A program made the translations under genes and the position numbers. The notes under the pieces are model-generated. The model had not been told where the DNA came from, searched no databases, and was given only the letters and a program-made list of their open reading frames with translations. A stretch of DNA of 64,000 bases from Pyrodictium sp. Its GTDB lineage: Archaea > Thermoproteota > Thermoprotei_A > Sulfolobales > Pyrodictiaceae. Numbering within the stretch: the first letter of the stretch is position 1; the number at the start of each line of letters is the position of its first letter. Location of the stretch: positions 1,200,001-1,264,000 of the forward strand of contig JABXKE010000002.1 in assembly GCA_013540595.1 (NCBI GenBank), read 5' to 3'. Shown here piece after piece: positions 56,992 through 64,000 of the stretch.

Positions 56992-57792
56992 CTAGGGCTC
57001 TAGTACTAGTTTTCCTCCTGAGAGTTCTTGTAGCCTCCCCGCAATGTACTCTAGTGCTTCTGCGAGAACCCTATTATTATCATACCGTTCAAGTATGTCT
57101 TCTAGCTCCTCTTTGCTGAGCCCCTTCATCTCTCTAGCCATCTTGGCCATGAGGGGTAGGGCGCGGACAACATTGTCCACAATTGTTATGTCTGCTGTAC
57201 GTGCTGTCCTGCTCAAGGGGTTAAGATCGATAGCTATAACCTTCTTCCCCATCCTGCGCAGAGCCATAGTCCGGTCGCCATCCTCCAACGCTACGAGCAC
57301 GACATCGGCAGAGTATATGCCACGAGGACTAGTCATCCCGCGAGGATGTTCCAGGCCTGGAATCCTAGCAGTAGCATCATCAACCCCGAGCACCTCGCGT
57401 GCACCACAAGCCCTAAGCAGTTCTCCTATCCTCCTAGCCCTCTCCTCAGTCCTATAGAACAAGTTGACCTCTATGAGAGCACCAGTAGCCTCAGCAAGCT
57501 CGACAACAGCCTTCCCTGCCAGGGCAGCCGTGTTACCGTTAACAGACAAGACCGGGTGCTTGGCTAGGAGCAAAGCAGCAACAGCAGCCCTCATAGCCTC
57601 TACAGCGAATTCCCTAGTCTCCTCCCCTAAGAGGTAGTCGAAGCACTCGCCCCGGCCATGAGCAATAAGACCCTCAGCAACCACTACGCCTCGACGAAAA
57701 CCCTCAACTACACGCTCACGAAGCACAAGACTCAGATACCGGGGATGACTACGCGGAATACCTTCAAACTCCATCTCACTAATACAAGGCAT
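56992..57792 (-). CDS. 4-phosphopantoate--beta-alanine ligase (phosphopantothenate synthetase)
   Basis: Archaeal CoA-pathway enzyme joining 4-phosphopantoate with beta-alanine. Family hallmarks are IPRSHPRYLSLVLRERVVEG, EGLIAHGRGECFDYLLGE and VNGNTAALAG, with SRTARTADITIVDNVVRALP towards the C-terminus. I prefer ATG 57792 because GGTGG lies just before it; TTG 57804 is the extended start. It works with panB in the same pathway and operon. The 5' part of its coding strand is G/T-rich. Confidence 0.92.
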   Translation of the reverse strand: MPCISEMEFEGIPRSHPRYLSLVLRERVVEGFRRGVVVAEGLIAHGRGECFDYLLGEETREFAVEAMRAAVAALLLAKHPVLSVNGNTAALAGKAVVELAEATGALIEVNLFYRTEERARRIGELLRACGAREVLGVDDATARIPGLEHPRGMTSPRGIYSADVVLVALEDGDRTMALRRMGKKVIAIDLNPLSRTARTADITIVDNVVRALPLMAKMAREMKGLSKEELEDILERYDNNRVLAEALEYIAGRLQELSGGKLVLEP

Positions 57793-58018
57793 GTCTCCAC
57801 CCAAGCCTCAACGCCCCAAAAGAGCTAGAGTAGCCAATTTGTTGAAGAGACGTAGAAACCCTATTATCAAGTACGCGGAACAAGTAAACACACAATACTC
57901 GTATACGCACTAACACCGTTAATACCGGGGGACAAGAAGAGTCATGGATCTCTCCGTGAGATACCGCAGATTAGCTAATAACGCGGTCAGTGAGCAATAC
58001 TATACTACCAGAGAAAAA

Positions 58019-58137
58019 GGGGTGTTACAGGGTATGCGTGGTATTAGCCCAGTTATAGCTACGATTATTATTCTTGCTGTCACCATAGCGGTGGCTGTGG
58101 CTGTTATTGGCTGGATAACAGGGCTTTTCGGCGCTAG
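58019..58137 (+). repeat. 119-bp perfect inverted repeat, right arm (pilin 5' module)
   Basis: Exact inverted copy of 55765-55883. The two arms are separated by 2,135 bp containing panB and PPS and both face outward from that segment. Confidence 0.93.
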
Positions 58138-58165
58138 CGTAGCCTCGCTCTTTTTCTTAACTTAA
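58034..58165 (+). pseudogene. Truncated pilin reading into the hairpin module
   Basis: ATG 58034 begins MRGISPVIATIIILAV and reaches GLFGAS, then ends after VASLFFLT at 58165. Only 43 residues remain: the leader and assembly helix without the globular domain. ATACTATAC near 57996-58004 could be its promoter. The same module, with a different 3' continuation, lies at 55868 on the other strand. Confidence 0.7.
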
Positions 58166-58200
58166 CCCACTTCACCTTCTGGGGTGGAAACCGTCCTTGC

Positions 58201-58255
58201 GTTTCCCCTTCTCGAGCAGTGGAAAAGGATCTGTCTGAGTCTGACTCTGACGATT
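58201..58255. repeat. Composite hairpin unit 1
   Basis: A first hairpin (GTTTCCCC to TGGAAA) is followed at once by a second (GGATCTGTCTGAG...CTCTGACGATTC). The same two-part layout recurs at 58671-58729 and 59261-59415. It lies just beyond the end of the truncated pilin. Confidence 0.65.
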
Positions 58256-58334
58256 CTTCTAAAAAGTGTTAACCAGAAGAATAGTGCTGGGATCAGCGAT
58301 GATCTCATCATCCGTGTCCGTTTAGCCCGGCGGG

Positions 58335-59273
58335 GTGAGCCGTATGGTATGTGTGGCGTCCGAGGCTAGTATTTCTGGTGGCGTCAACCCGCAAGGACAC
58401 AGCCAATGGTGGAACGGGGAGAGGCCGAGCCCGAGCACGCTAATAGCTCGCTACGTCCTTGAGGCTGGCGTCTCTACCTTCCGCCTGGAGGAGGTTCGCT
58501 ACTACTGGCTGGAGAGAGGCGTTGAAGTGGATAGGAGGAGGCTGCACGATGCAGCTAAGAGGCTTGTAGCTCGGGGGATACTCGAGAAGGCCTCGCGGGG
58601 CCTATACCGCGTGAAGTCCTGGGCCTCGCTCTCCCTTGCAGCACAACCCCGGAACGGCGGAAACGGCTCCTTTCCCACACAGGATGAGGGGGAAAATGTC
58701 CTTGCGCAGTGTCTGAGTTCCCCTCAGACGGGTGCCGGCGCTGCCGGGGCTGGTGCTGGGCGGCGGCTGGGGGGGTTTGTGCCGGTTTGGGCTGGGGATG
58801 GTTGTTTGACGGTTTTGCGTTGGCATCTTCGTGCTCGTAGGGCTGGTTTGTGGGAGTGGGTTTGGGAGTTGTTTGAGCGTGCTGTTGCGTTTCGTGAGCT
58901 GTTTGCTTGGCTGGTGCGGTGGCTGAGGGGGGAGCTGCGTAGGATGGGTGTTTCTGGGTATGAGGTCCGGAGGAGGCTTGGCCGTGTTCTTGCCCGTGTT
59001 AGGGCTTTGTTGAGGAGGGTTAGGCCAGTGATAGGCGCTCACTATCGTGGCCGGTTCTACCCTCTGAAGGAGCTTCTGCGGCTGTTTGCCGGGCTGCGTA
59101 GGCTTCCGCGGCTGGAGTTTGGCGTTGAGCTTTGGAGCTGCGGGGAGGACGGGATAGGGGCTGCCCGGGAGGGCTATGCGCTGTTCGGATCCCAGCAGGT
59201 CTATACTCCCAACGCCTACAAGCATAACACGAAGCCGCACGTGGAGCTGTCGCTGCGCGCGTTTCCCTTTTAG
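58335..59273 (+). CDS. GC-rich winged-helix protein of unknown function within the hairpin module
   Basis: 312 residues. The N-terminal part (about 30-95) looks like a winged helix (LIARYVLEAGVSTFRLEEV; AAKRLVARGILEKASRGLY). A Gly/Ala-rich linker follows (about 115-145), part of which is encoded by an inverted hairpin unit. The C-terminal half is very Arg-rich (VRRRLGRVLARVRALLRRV) and ends PNAYKHNTKPHVELSLRAFPF. The stop lies inside the next hairpin unit. GC content is well above the neighbours. It may be the protein of a mobile element that acts on these hairpins; I see no known transposase motif. Confidence 0.5.
   Translation: MSRMVCVASEASISGGVNPQGHSQWWNGERPSPSTLIARYVLEAGVSTFRLEEVRYYWLERGVEVDRRRLHDAAKRLVARGILEKASRGLYRVKSWASLSLAAQPRNGGNGSFPTQDEGENVLAQCLSSPQTGAGAAGAGAGRRLGGFVPVWAGDGCLTVLRWHLRARRAGLWEWVWELFERAVAFRELFAWLVRWLRGELRRMGVSGYEVRRRLGRVLARVRALLRRVRPVIGAHYRGRFYPLKELLRLFAGLRRLPRLEFGVELWSCGEDGIGAAREGYALFGSQQVYTPNAYKHNTKPHVELSLRAFPF
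58671..58729. repeat. Composite hairpin unit 2 (inverted, inside the gene)
   Basis: TTTCCCACACAGG...GGGGGAAA at 58671-58695 and GTCTGAG-TTCCC-CTCAGAC at 58711-58729 are the reverse orientation of the unit at 59261. It lies in frame within the coding sequence, so the repeat is translated in a Gly/Gln/Glu-rich stretch. Confidence 0.6.
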
Positions 59274-59415
59274 CCTGTGTGGGAAAGGATCTGTCAGACT
59301 GGCACTCAGACGGATCCCTGTTTCCCTTTTAGCCTGTGTGGGAAACGGTGGGCTGTGCATGGTTTCTCCTGGACCTCGCAGGGAAACGGGGTCTGTCTGA
59401 GCGGGAGTCTGACAC
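59261..59415. repeat. Composite hairpin units 3-5
   Basis: The 26-base hairpin with arms GTTTCCC and GGGAAA and centre TTTTAGCCTGTGT occurs identically at 59261-59286 and 59320-59345. Between them GGATCTGTC...AGACGGATCC forms a second hairpin (59287-59317). A related pair, GTTTCTCC...GGGAAAC and GTCTGTCTGAG...GTCTGACAC, lies at 59362-59415. Confidence 0.7.
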
Positions 59416-59458
59416 AATCGGCTGTGGGGGCGGCTCCCCTTTCTTTAACAGGTAACAC

Positions 59459-60169
59459 TTGCTGGGATTGTTCTTGCAGGTGCTGCTTGTGGATAAGCTG
59501 CTGATAGGCCGCCTCATCGAGAGGGGCGGGAAGTGGTACGTTGTATTCGACGACGGGACCAGCGTCCAGGTGATCCTCGAGGGACTCGAGTCGTCTCACA
59601 CAGGATCAATTGTCCTAGTCGAAAACGAGAGTAATATCAGGCTTGTGACTAGCCTACCACCAGTGCATATAGCTATAGTTGGTATCGAGAAGATCTACCC
59701 AAGTCTAACCATAGCTCTTGCTGCAGCTATAGTCCAGGCAGCATGGGCAGGCCTCTACCCTCCGACATACTTAAACGTGATAAGCGGCCCTAGCTCTACG
59801 GCAGATATTGAAAGAAAGAGAGTCTATGGAGCGCACGGCCCCAGAAAGGTCCATGTTATACTAGTAGACAATGGCCGCCGTAGTGCAGCTAAACACTCTG
59901 TGTTAAAAGGGCAGCTAAAATGCGTAAAGTGTGGGAGGTGCCAATGGGAGTGCCCAGTATGGCAGCAAACAGCTAATCTTTGGGGCGGTCCAGTATACGG
60001 TGGCCCCATGGGTATGGGCTGGACAGCAATAACTCTAGGCGTTAGAGAAGCGTCTGAGCTGAGTATGCTCTGCTTAAATTGTGGTCGTTGCGATCAAGTA
60101 TGCCCAGTTCATGTACCATTGACAAGTATCATACGCTGGCTAAAACAGCAGTACATGGGAGAACAGTAA
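59459..60169 (+). pseudogene. lutB: LutB-like iron-sulphur protein lacking its N-terminal half
   Basis: Subunit of the lactate oxidation complex (LUD-domain iron-sulphur protein). The remaining 236 residues begin late in the LUD domain (GSIVLVENESNIRLVTSLPP; VHIAIVGIEKIYPS) and carry DNGR and two cluster motifs, CVKCGRCQWECPVW and CLNCGRCDQVCPVH. Full LutB has about 450 residues; the front half is missing and replaced by unrelated sequence next to the hairpin module. A shortened protein from TTG 59459 might still be made. An LDH2-family gene follows 135 bp downstream. Confidence 0.7.
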
Positions 60170-60304
60170 GAAAAGCAAGAAAAGCCTAGCTTGTTAGGTA
60201 TTCTTCTTTTCCCACTTTTTGTCACTCACCTAATCAGTCTCTACAAGGATACGTTTATTATTGTGCATACAGTGACTATTGAATAAATATGGTGCGATAG
60301 TCGC

Positions 60305-61459
60305 ATGTCTTCACAAAGACTCTATGAGAAGGAAGAACTATATCCACCAGAAGAGTATGTGCGTGTTGAACATAAGTCACTAAAAGAGTTCGTTACGAAT
60401 GTTTTCGAGAAGCTTGGACTACGCAGAGAGTACGCTGAAGTCATTGCTGATAACCTCGTGGCAGCGGATCTACTAGGAATATCAAGTCACGGAGTACAGA
60501 GGATTAGAAGGTATATAGGTGGGATAAAGGTTGGCTCAATAAACATAAACCCTAATATAAGGATAATTAGTGATGCTGGGGCAGCCGTTCTTCTCGATGG
60601 AGATAATGGTCCGGGGCAGGTGGTAGGCAAGAAAGCTATGGAAATAGCTATTGAGAGAGCCAAAAAGTATGGCGTTGGAGTAGTATTCGTTAAGAGAAGC
60701 CATCACTACGGCATTGCAGGCTACTACGCACTTATGGCTGTGGAGCATAACATGATAGGTATGTCCATGACTAATTCAAGGCCGCTTGTAAGCTACACAA
60801 ATACGCTATCAAAGTACTTAGGCACTAACCCTATAGCAGTAGCTGCTCCACGTAAGAACCCGCCACCATTCCTATTCGATGCAGCAACAAGCACTGTGCC
60901 AGTAGGAAAAATAGAGATATATGCCAAGACAGGAAAGAAAGTGCCACATAGCTGGGCTGTCAGTCTTGAGGATGGCCGAGAACTTACTGGTGATGCTGCA
61001 CCAATACTTGACGCTATAAAGAAGGGCAAAGCCGCTCTCCTCCCTCTTGGCGGGCTCTTCGAGGAGACTGGTGGCCACAAAGGTTCTGGCCTCGCGTTAA
61101 TAGTAGAGCTCCTTTCAGCTATTGTGAGCGGTGCTGCCTGGACTGTACATGTGCGCAACACTACTGACCCGCAGCCAGCCAATATAGGCCACTTCTTTAT
61201 GGCAATAAACATAGAAGCACTAGTACCCCTAGAAGAGTACTTCGAACGCATGGAGAAACTGATACAGGAGATAAAGAGCTTACCTAAACACCCACAAGCC
61301 GACAACATATGGATACCAGGCGAGAAGGCGTGGTTAACAAAGGAGACAAGAGAGAAAATTGGGATACCACTGCACCAGAGGGTATTCAATGACTTGAAAT
61401 CTGTTGCTGAAGAGCTAGGCATACCATTCACTGTTAAAGTGTTAAAGTGGGGAGCTTAA
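60305..61459 (+). CDS. Malate/L-lactate dehydrogenase (LDH2/MDH2 family)
   Basis: NAD(P)-dependent 2-hydroxyacid dehydrogenase of the LDH2 family, distinct from classical LDH. Family motifs are LLGISSHGVQRIRRY (catalytic His, about residue 64), VFVKRSHHYGIAGYYALMAV, TNPIAVAAPRK, and ETGGHKGSGLALIVELLSA. 384 residues is slightly longer than usual. The start is ATG 60305. Downstream of the truncated lutB; lactate or malate oxidation is plausible. Confidence 0.9.
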   Translation: MSSQRLYEKEELYPPEEYVRVEHKSLKEFVTNVFEKLGLRREYAEVIADNLVAADLLGISSHGVQRIRRYIGGIKVGSININPNIRIISDAGAAVLLDGDNGPGQVVGKKAMEIAIERAKKYGVGVVFVKRSHHYGIAGYYALMAVEHNMIGMSMTNSRPLVSYTNTLSKYLGTNPIAVAAPRKNPPPFLFDAATSTVPVGKIEIYAKTGKKVPHSWAVSLEDGRELTGDAAPILDAIKKGKAALLPLGGLFEETGGHKGSGLALIVELLSAIVSGAAWTVHVRNTTDPQPANIGHFFMAINIEALVPLEEYFERMEKLIQEIKSLPKHPQADNIWIPGEKAWLTKETREKIGIPLHQRVFNDLKSVAEELGIPFTVKVLKWGA

Positions 61460-61657
61460 GGAAAACGCGAGTAACCTAGTTTTGCTAATTTTGTTAGTCA
61501 TTATCTCTTCCTGCTGCCCACACCTTTGTTCACAATGTATGGCCTAGCCCCAGGCTTGGTACTATTTATTGCTATATAAGTAAGTATACGATCTGTTAAT
61601 AGAGTATAATATACATCGTGTGCTACCCCTTTTAAAGGTTTTGCAGGGGCCTCCCAG

Positions 61658-61665
61658 CTTAAATA
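61658..61665 (+). promoter_or_regulatory. TATA box for cdvA
   Basis: CTTAAATA lies 44-51 bases before the cdvA ATG at 61709, giving a predicted start of transcription near 61690. The surrounding 250-bp spacer is AT-rich. Confidence 0.5.
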
Positions 61666-61708
61666 CCGTGCCATAGGCTATGAATAACATACAACGGTGC
61701 GTTGAGAT

Positions 61709-62455
61709 ATGGCTAAGGCACCCTTACTCGTTGAGACTGTGCAAGGATTCATAGGAGAAACAGTCTACGACCCCTATGGACGTGTTCTCGGTAGTCTTGT
61801 AAGCTTTGAGAGCGATGTTGATGGCACTGTGCAGACTATAGTTGTCGAGAATGCATACAAGGACATTGTGTTTGTCCCAAGCGAAGCTGTTGAAATCCGT
61901 GATGGCCGCGTCATAGTCTGGCCTGAGTGGAAAGTGATGGCCAATAAAGTCATTGAGAGCTACCAGAGAGCCCTCAAGAGGCTAAAAGGCCTCGAAGAGA
62001 TGTACAGTCGTGGTGAGATACCGGGCGCAGTCTATCATGAGCTACGAAAGAAGCTCAGCACAAGCTTAGATAGACTTAGGGATGAAGCCAAGAAGCTAAA
62101 AAGCATGCTAACTGAGAGGCTACACGAGATAGAGGACAACAACCTTAAGCTTGACAGAGCAATAGCAAACCTCAAAGTAAGCTATCTAGCAGGTGAGATA
62201 TCAGAGAAAGCCTATAAGGTAGCGATTGAGAGGTTACGCAGCGCTAAGGATAGCAACTCAAAAGAGGTTGAAGATATAAAGGCTGTAAAATCAAAGGTTG
62301 ATGCGCTAGAGAGTGGTGCAATATCGATAACTAAGTCAGAGACAAAGATAGAGAAGCACGAGGAGAAAGTAGAGAACAAACCTGCAAAGAAGGAGGAAAA
62401 GATACCAGGACTAGAATCCATACAACCCATACCAGTCAAGCTCATAGAGGGCTAA
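61709..62455 (+). CDS. cdvA: CdvA cell-division protein
   Basis: First protein at the archaeal Cdv division site; it polymerises on membrane and DNA and recruits CdvB. Residues 1-70 form a PRC-barrel-like domain (GETVYDPYGRVLGSLVSFES), 80-200 a coiled coil, and the C-terminal tail (IPGLESIQPIPVKLIEG) is the E3B-type peptide that binds the CdvB winged helix. The length of 248 residues is typical. It is not next to cdvB here, unlike in Sulfolobus, where cdvABC form a cluster. Confidence 0.88.
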   Translation: MAKAPLLVETVQGFIGETVYDPYGRVLGSLVSFESDVDGTVQTIVVENAYKDIVFVPSEAVEIRDGRVIVWPEWKVMANKVIESYQRALKRLKGLEEMYSRGEIPGAVYHELRKKLSTSLDRLRDEAKKLKSMLTERLHEIEDNNLKLDRAIANLKVSYLAGEISEKAYKVAIERLRSAKDSNSKEVEDIKAVKSKVDALESGAISITKSETKIEKHEEKVENKPAKKEEKIPGLESIQPIPVKLIEG

Positions 62456-62522
62456 AGACATCTTAAACATCCTTTAATCTTGTCTTCGATGCAGTAAACT
62501 GCAACATAATTTGTGTACTACT

Positions 62523-63257
62523 CTAGAGGAATAGTACTGTGTGATCGTAGGGTACTACTACACCCCTAGGAGCCTTTTTCAGGCGGGTTAACTCCTTCAT
62601 ACTTGCTTCTGAGAAGTGTGTTAACACTAGTAAAGAGCCTGGCCTCATATGGTCTTTCAAACTTATAGCTTGTGATATAGTCATGTGCCCAGTCTGTATT
62701 GCTACATCTTCTAATCCACTAGGTAGTGTAGCCTCAACTATCGCTATATCAGCCTCTTTTATAACGCTTACGAGGTTCTTGTTTAGTGCGGTATCTGAAC
62801 TGTAGTAAACTACTACGTCTTTATCACTGATAATAACACCGTAACATGGCACTGCATGCTGAGACTTAACTAGACGAGCCTTATCCGATAATGGCGACTC
62901 GCTTAGCCTTGTAATTCTCGCCTTATCAACTATGCTACGTGGAAGACTCTCAGTGAGGACTCTTGCAGCGTTGTCTAGCACCTCGTCTGGCACCACGATC
63001 GTTGGGAATCTACAATGCTCCTCAATAGCTTGAACTGCCAAGTCGAAGATGCCGCTCCAATGATCGAGGTGGAGATGACTTACATATACTGCATCTATGT
63101 CGCATGCAGAGAGGCCTCTTTCACGTAACCTAGCCCCGCAGCCAGGCCCTGCGTCGAGTAGTATCGTGTTATCGCTTGTCTCTAGTAATGTACAGTTCTG
63201 CGCGCGTCCAGGGACACCACCCGCACCACTGGTTCCCAAGAAGGTGATGCGCACCAT
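62523..63257 (-). CDS. MBL-fold phosphodiesterase (RNase Z/PhnP-like)
   Basis: 244-residue metallo-hydrolase. MVRITFLGTSGAGGVPGRAQ is the standard N-terminus, the zinc motif is VSHLHLDHWSG (about residue 66), and later ligands are in YSSDTALNK and LVLTHFSEAS. The frame is open to 63542, but those codons overlap the amidohydrolase on the other strand, so ATG 63257 is chosen. Possible role in RNA or cyclic phosphate metabolism. Confidence 0.85.
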   Translation of the reverse strand: MVRITFLGTSGAGGVPGRAQNCTLLETSDNTILLDAGPGCGARLRERGLSACDIDAVYVSHLHLDHWSGIFDLAVQAIEEHCRFPTIVVPDEVLDNAARVLTESLPRSIVDKARITRLSESPLSDKARLVKSQHAVPCYGVIISDKDVVVYYSSDTALNKNLVSVIKEADIAIVEATLPSGLEDVAIQTGHMTISQAISLKDHMRPGSLLVLTHFSEASMKELTRLKKAPRGVVVPYDHTVLFL

Positions 63258-64000
63258 GGTGAGGCCCCTCCTACTAGTAGCTATGGTCGTGACACTAATG
63301 AGTCCACTGAGCCTGTCACCCCGCATCTTAGGGCTTTGGATGGCGTGAAGAGTGATGATGAGGGCTTCTATGAGGCTTTGAGCCATGGCGTGACTGTTGT
63401 AGGGGTTCTTCCGGGGAGTGCTAATCCTATTGGCGGGCTTGGGGTCGCGATGAAGACTTTTGGCCGGCATAAGCTTGACATGGTTGTTAGGGAGCCTATA
63501 GGGTTGAAGATGGCTTTTGGCGAGAACCCCAAGAGGGTTCACGGGCTCGAGAACAAGCGTAGTCCTGCGACGAGGATGGCTGTTGCTGGCTTGATAAGGG
63601 AGTGGCTTACCAAGGCTCAGAACTATATGAGGAAGAAGGAGTTGTTCCGTGACCAGCCAGAGAAGCTCCCCGACAAGGATCTAAGGCTTGAAGCACTGGA
63701 GCTCCTGCTCCGCGGCGAGATCCCAGCGCGTGCCCACGCACACATGGCTGACGACATTCTTACTGCGCTACGGATAGCTGACGAGTTCGGATACAGGATA
63801 GTCCTCGACCACTGTACTGAGTGCCACCGAATAGCCGAGGTCATAGCCGAGAAGAAGGTACTAGCAGTCGTGGGGCCACTGATAACGTCGAAGTACAAGG
63901 TCGAGTTGCGTAACCGCACAACTGAGACCCCCGGAATACTGGCAAGGCACGGCGTCAAAGTCGCCATAACTACTGACCACCCCGTAGTCCCCATAAAGCT
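63246..64000 (+). pseudogene. Amidohydrolase lacking its 5' end, running off the window
   Basis: Metal-dependent amidohydrolase (imidazolonepropionase-like group). The frame from about 63246 reads DAHHGEAPPTSSYGRDTNES, then EPVTPHLRALDG, LSHGVTVVGVLPGSANPIGG, ARAHAHMADDI, IVLDHCTEC and VAITTDHPVVP, all family features. The usual N-terminal beta-sandwich (about 55 residues) and the full metal-binding DAHTH are missing. The frame opens at 63189 and contains no start codon before the conserved region; TTG 63333 is the first. The lost part coincides with the 5' end of the MBL gene. The 3' end is beyond the window. Confidence 0.75.

Noticed and set aside
59261-59345. CRISPR array (two identical 26-base palindromic repeats with a 33-base gap)
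   Set aside because: Only two identical copies, the gap itself is a hairpin shared with other units, and one related unit is inverted; no cas genes.
58602-59417. Minus-strand frame opposite the winged-helix gene
   Set aside because: Pro/Gln/Thr-rich low complexity; the plus-strand frame has a plausible domain and normal residues.

Overview
The window looks like chromosome of a hyperthermophilic crenarchaeon, most probably of the Pyrodictium/Hyperthermus/Pyrolobus group (Desulfurococcales). The inference rests on CdvA and CdvB (ESCRT-based division), archaeal type IV pilin signal peptides, archaeal CoA-pathway genes (PanB plus 4-phosphopantoate--beta-alanine ligase), TATA-like promoters, tRNA genes with encoded CCA, and frequent GTG and TTG starts. 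The species cannot be fixed from the sequence alone.

Layout. 0.35-9.9 kb: housekeeping genes (RNA m5C methyltransferase, rubrerythrin, siroheme-pathway dehydrogenase, SDH-type membrane protease, DUF711-like and DUF72 proteins, MFS transporter) with an archaeal ATPase broken in its P-loop. 9.9-11 kb: an AT-rich decayed metallopeptidase-like gene. 11.6-15.4 kb: an uncharacterised pair, a large P-loop ATPase followed by a helical protein. 15.5-21 kb: an ABC ATPase with a disturbed 5' end, a small plasmid- or virus-like replicon (winged-helix protein, iterons, superfamily-3-like helicase), and a leucyl-tRNA synthetase gene cut to its C-terminal half at the edge of that replicon. 21-31.5 kb: tRNA-Ser, an HPr-kinase-like protein, an aldo/keto reductase and a MoxR-DUF58-DUF4350-DUF4129 operon. 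31.6-40 kb: CcmA-like ATPase, MarC, a membrane-anchored winged-helix protein, a beta-propeller exoprotein and a TrpB2-like tryptophan synthase. 40.0-40.7 kb: two GC-rich repeat arms in inverted orientation. 40.8-55.2 kb: metallo-hydrolase, tRNA-Lys, an intact pilin, CcmB/CcmC, CdvB, radical-SAM and thioredoxin-fold proteins, M32 carboxypeptidase, Nudix. 55.5-59.4 kb: the most rearranged part. A perfect 119-bp inverted repeat made of the 5' end of a pilin gene flanks the panB-PPS operon. One arm is fused to the 3' end of tatA; the other abuts a GC-rich module of recurring hairpins around an unknown winged-helix gene. 59.4-64 kb: a 5'-truncated lutB with an LDH2-family dehydrogenase, cdvA, an MBL phosphodiesterase, and an amidohydrolase lacking its 5' end.

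The recurring theme is genes cut at their 5' ends at junctions (leuS, lutB, the amidohydrolase, probably the ABC ATPase), together with short repeated modules. This suggests repeated recombination or insertion. The candidates most likely to be new are the pilin-module inverted repeat around panB-PPS, the composite hairpin family at 58.2-59.4 kb, the iteron/helicase replicon joined to a split leuS, and the ATPase/helical gene pair at 11.6-15.4 kb.
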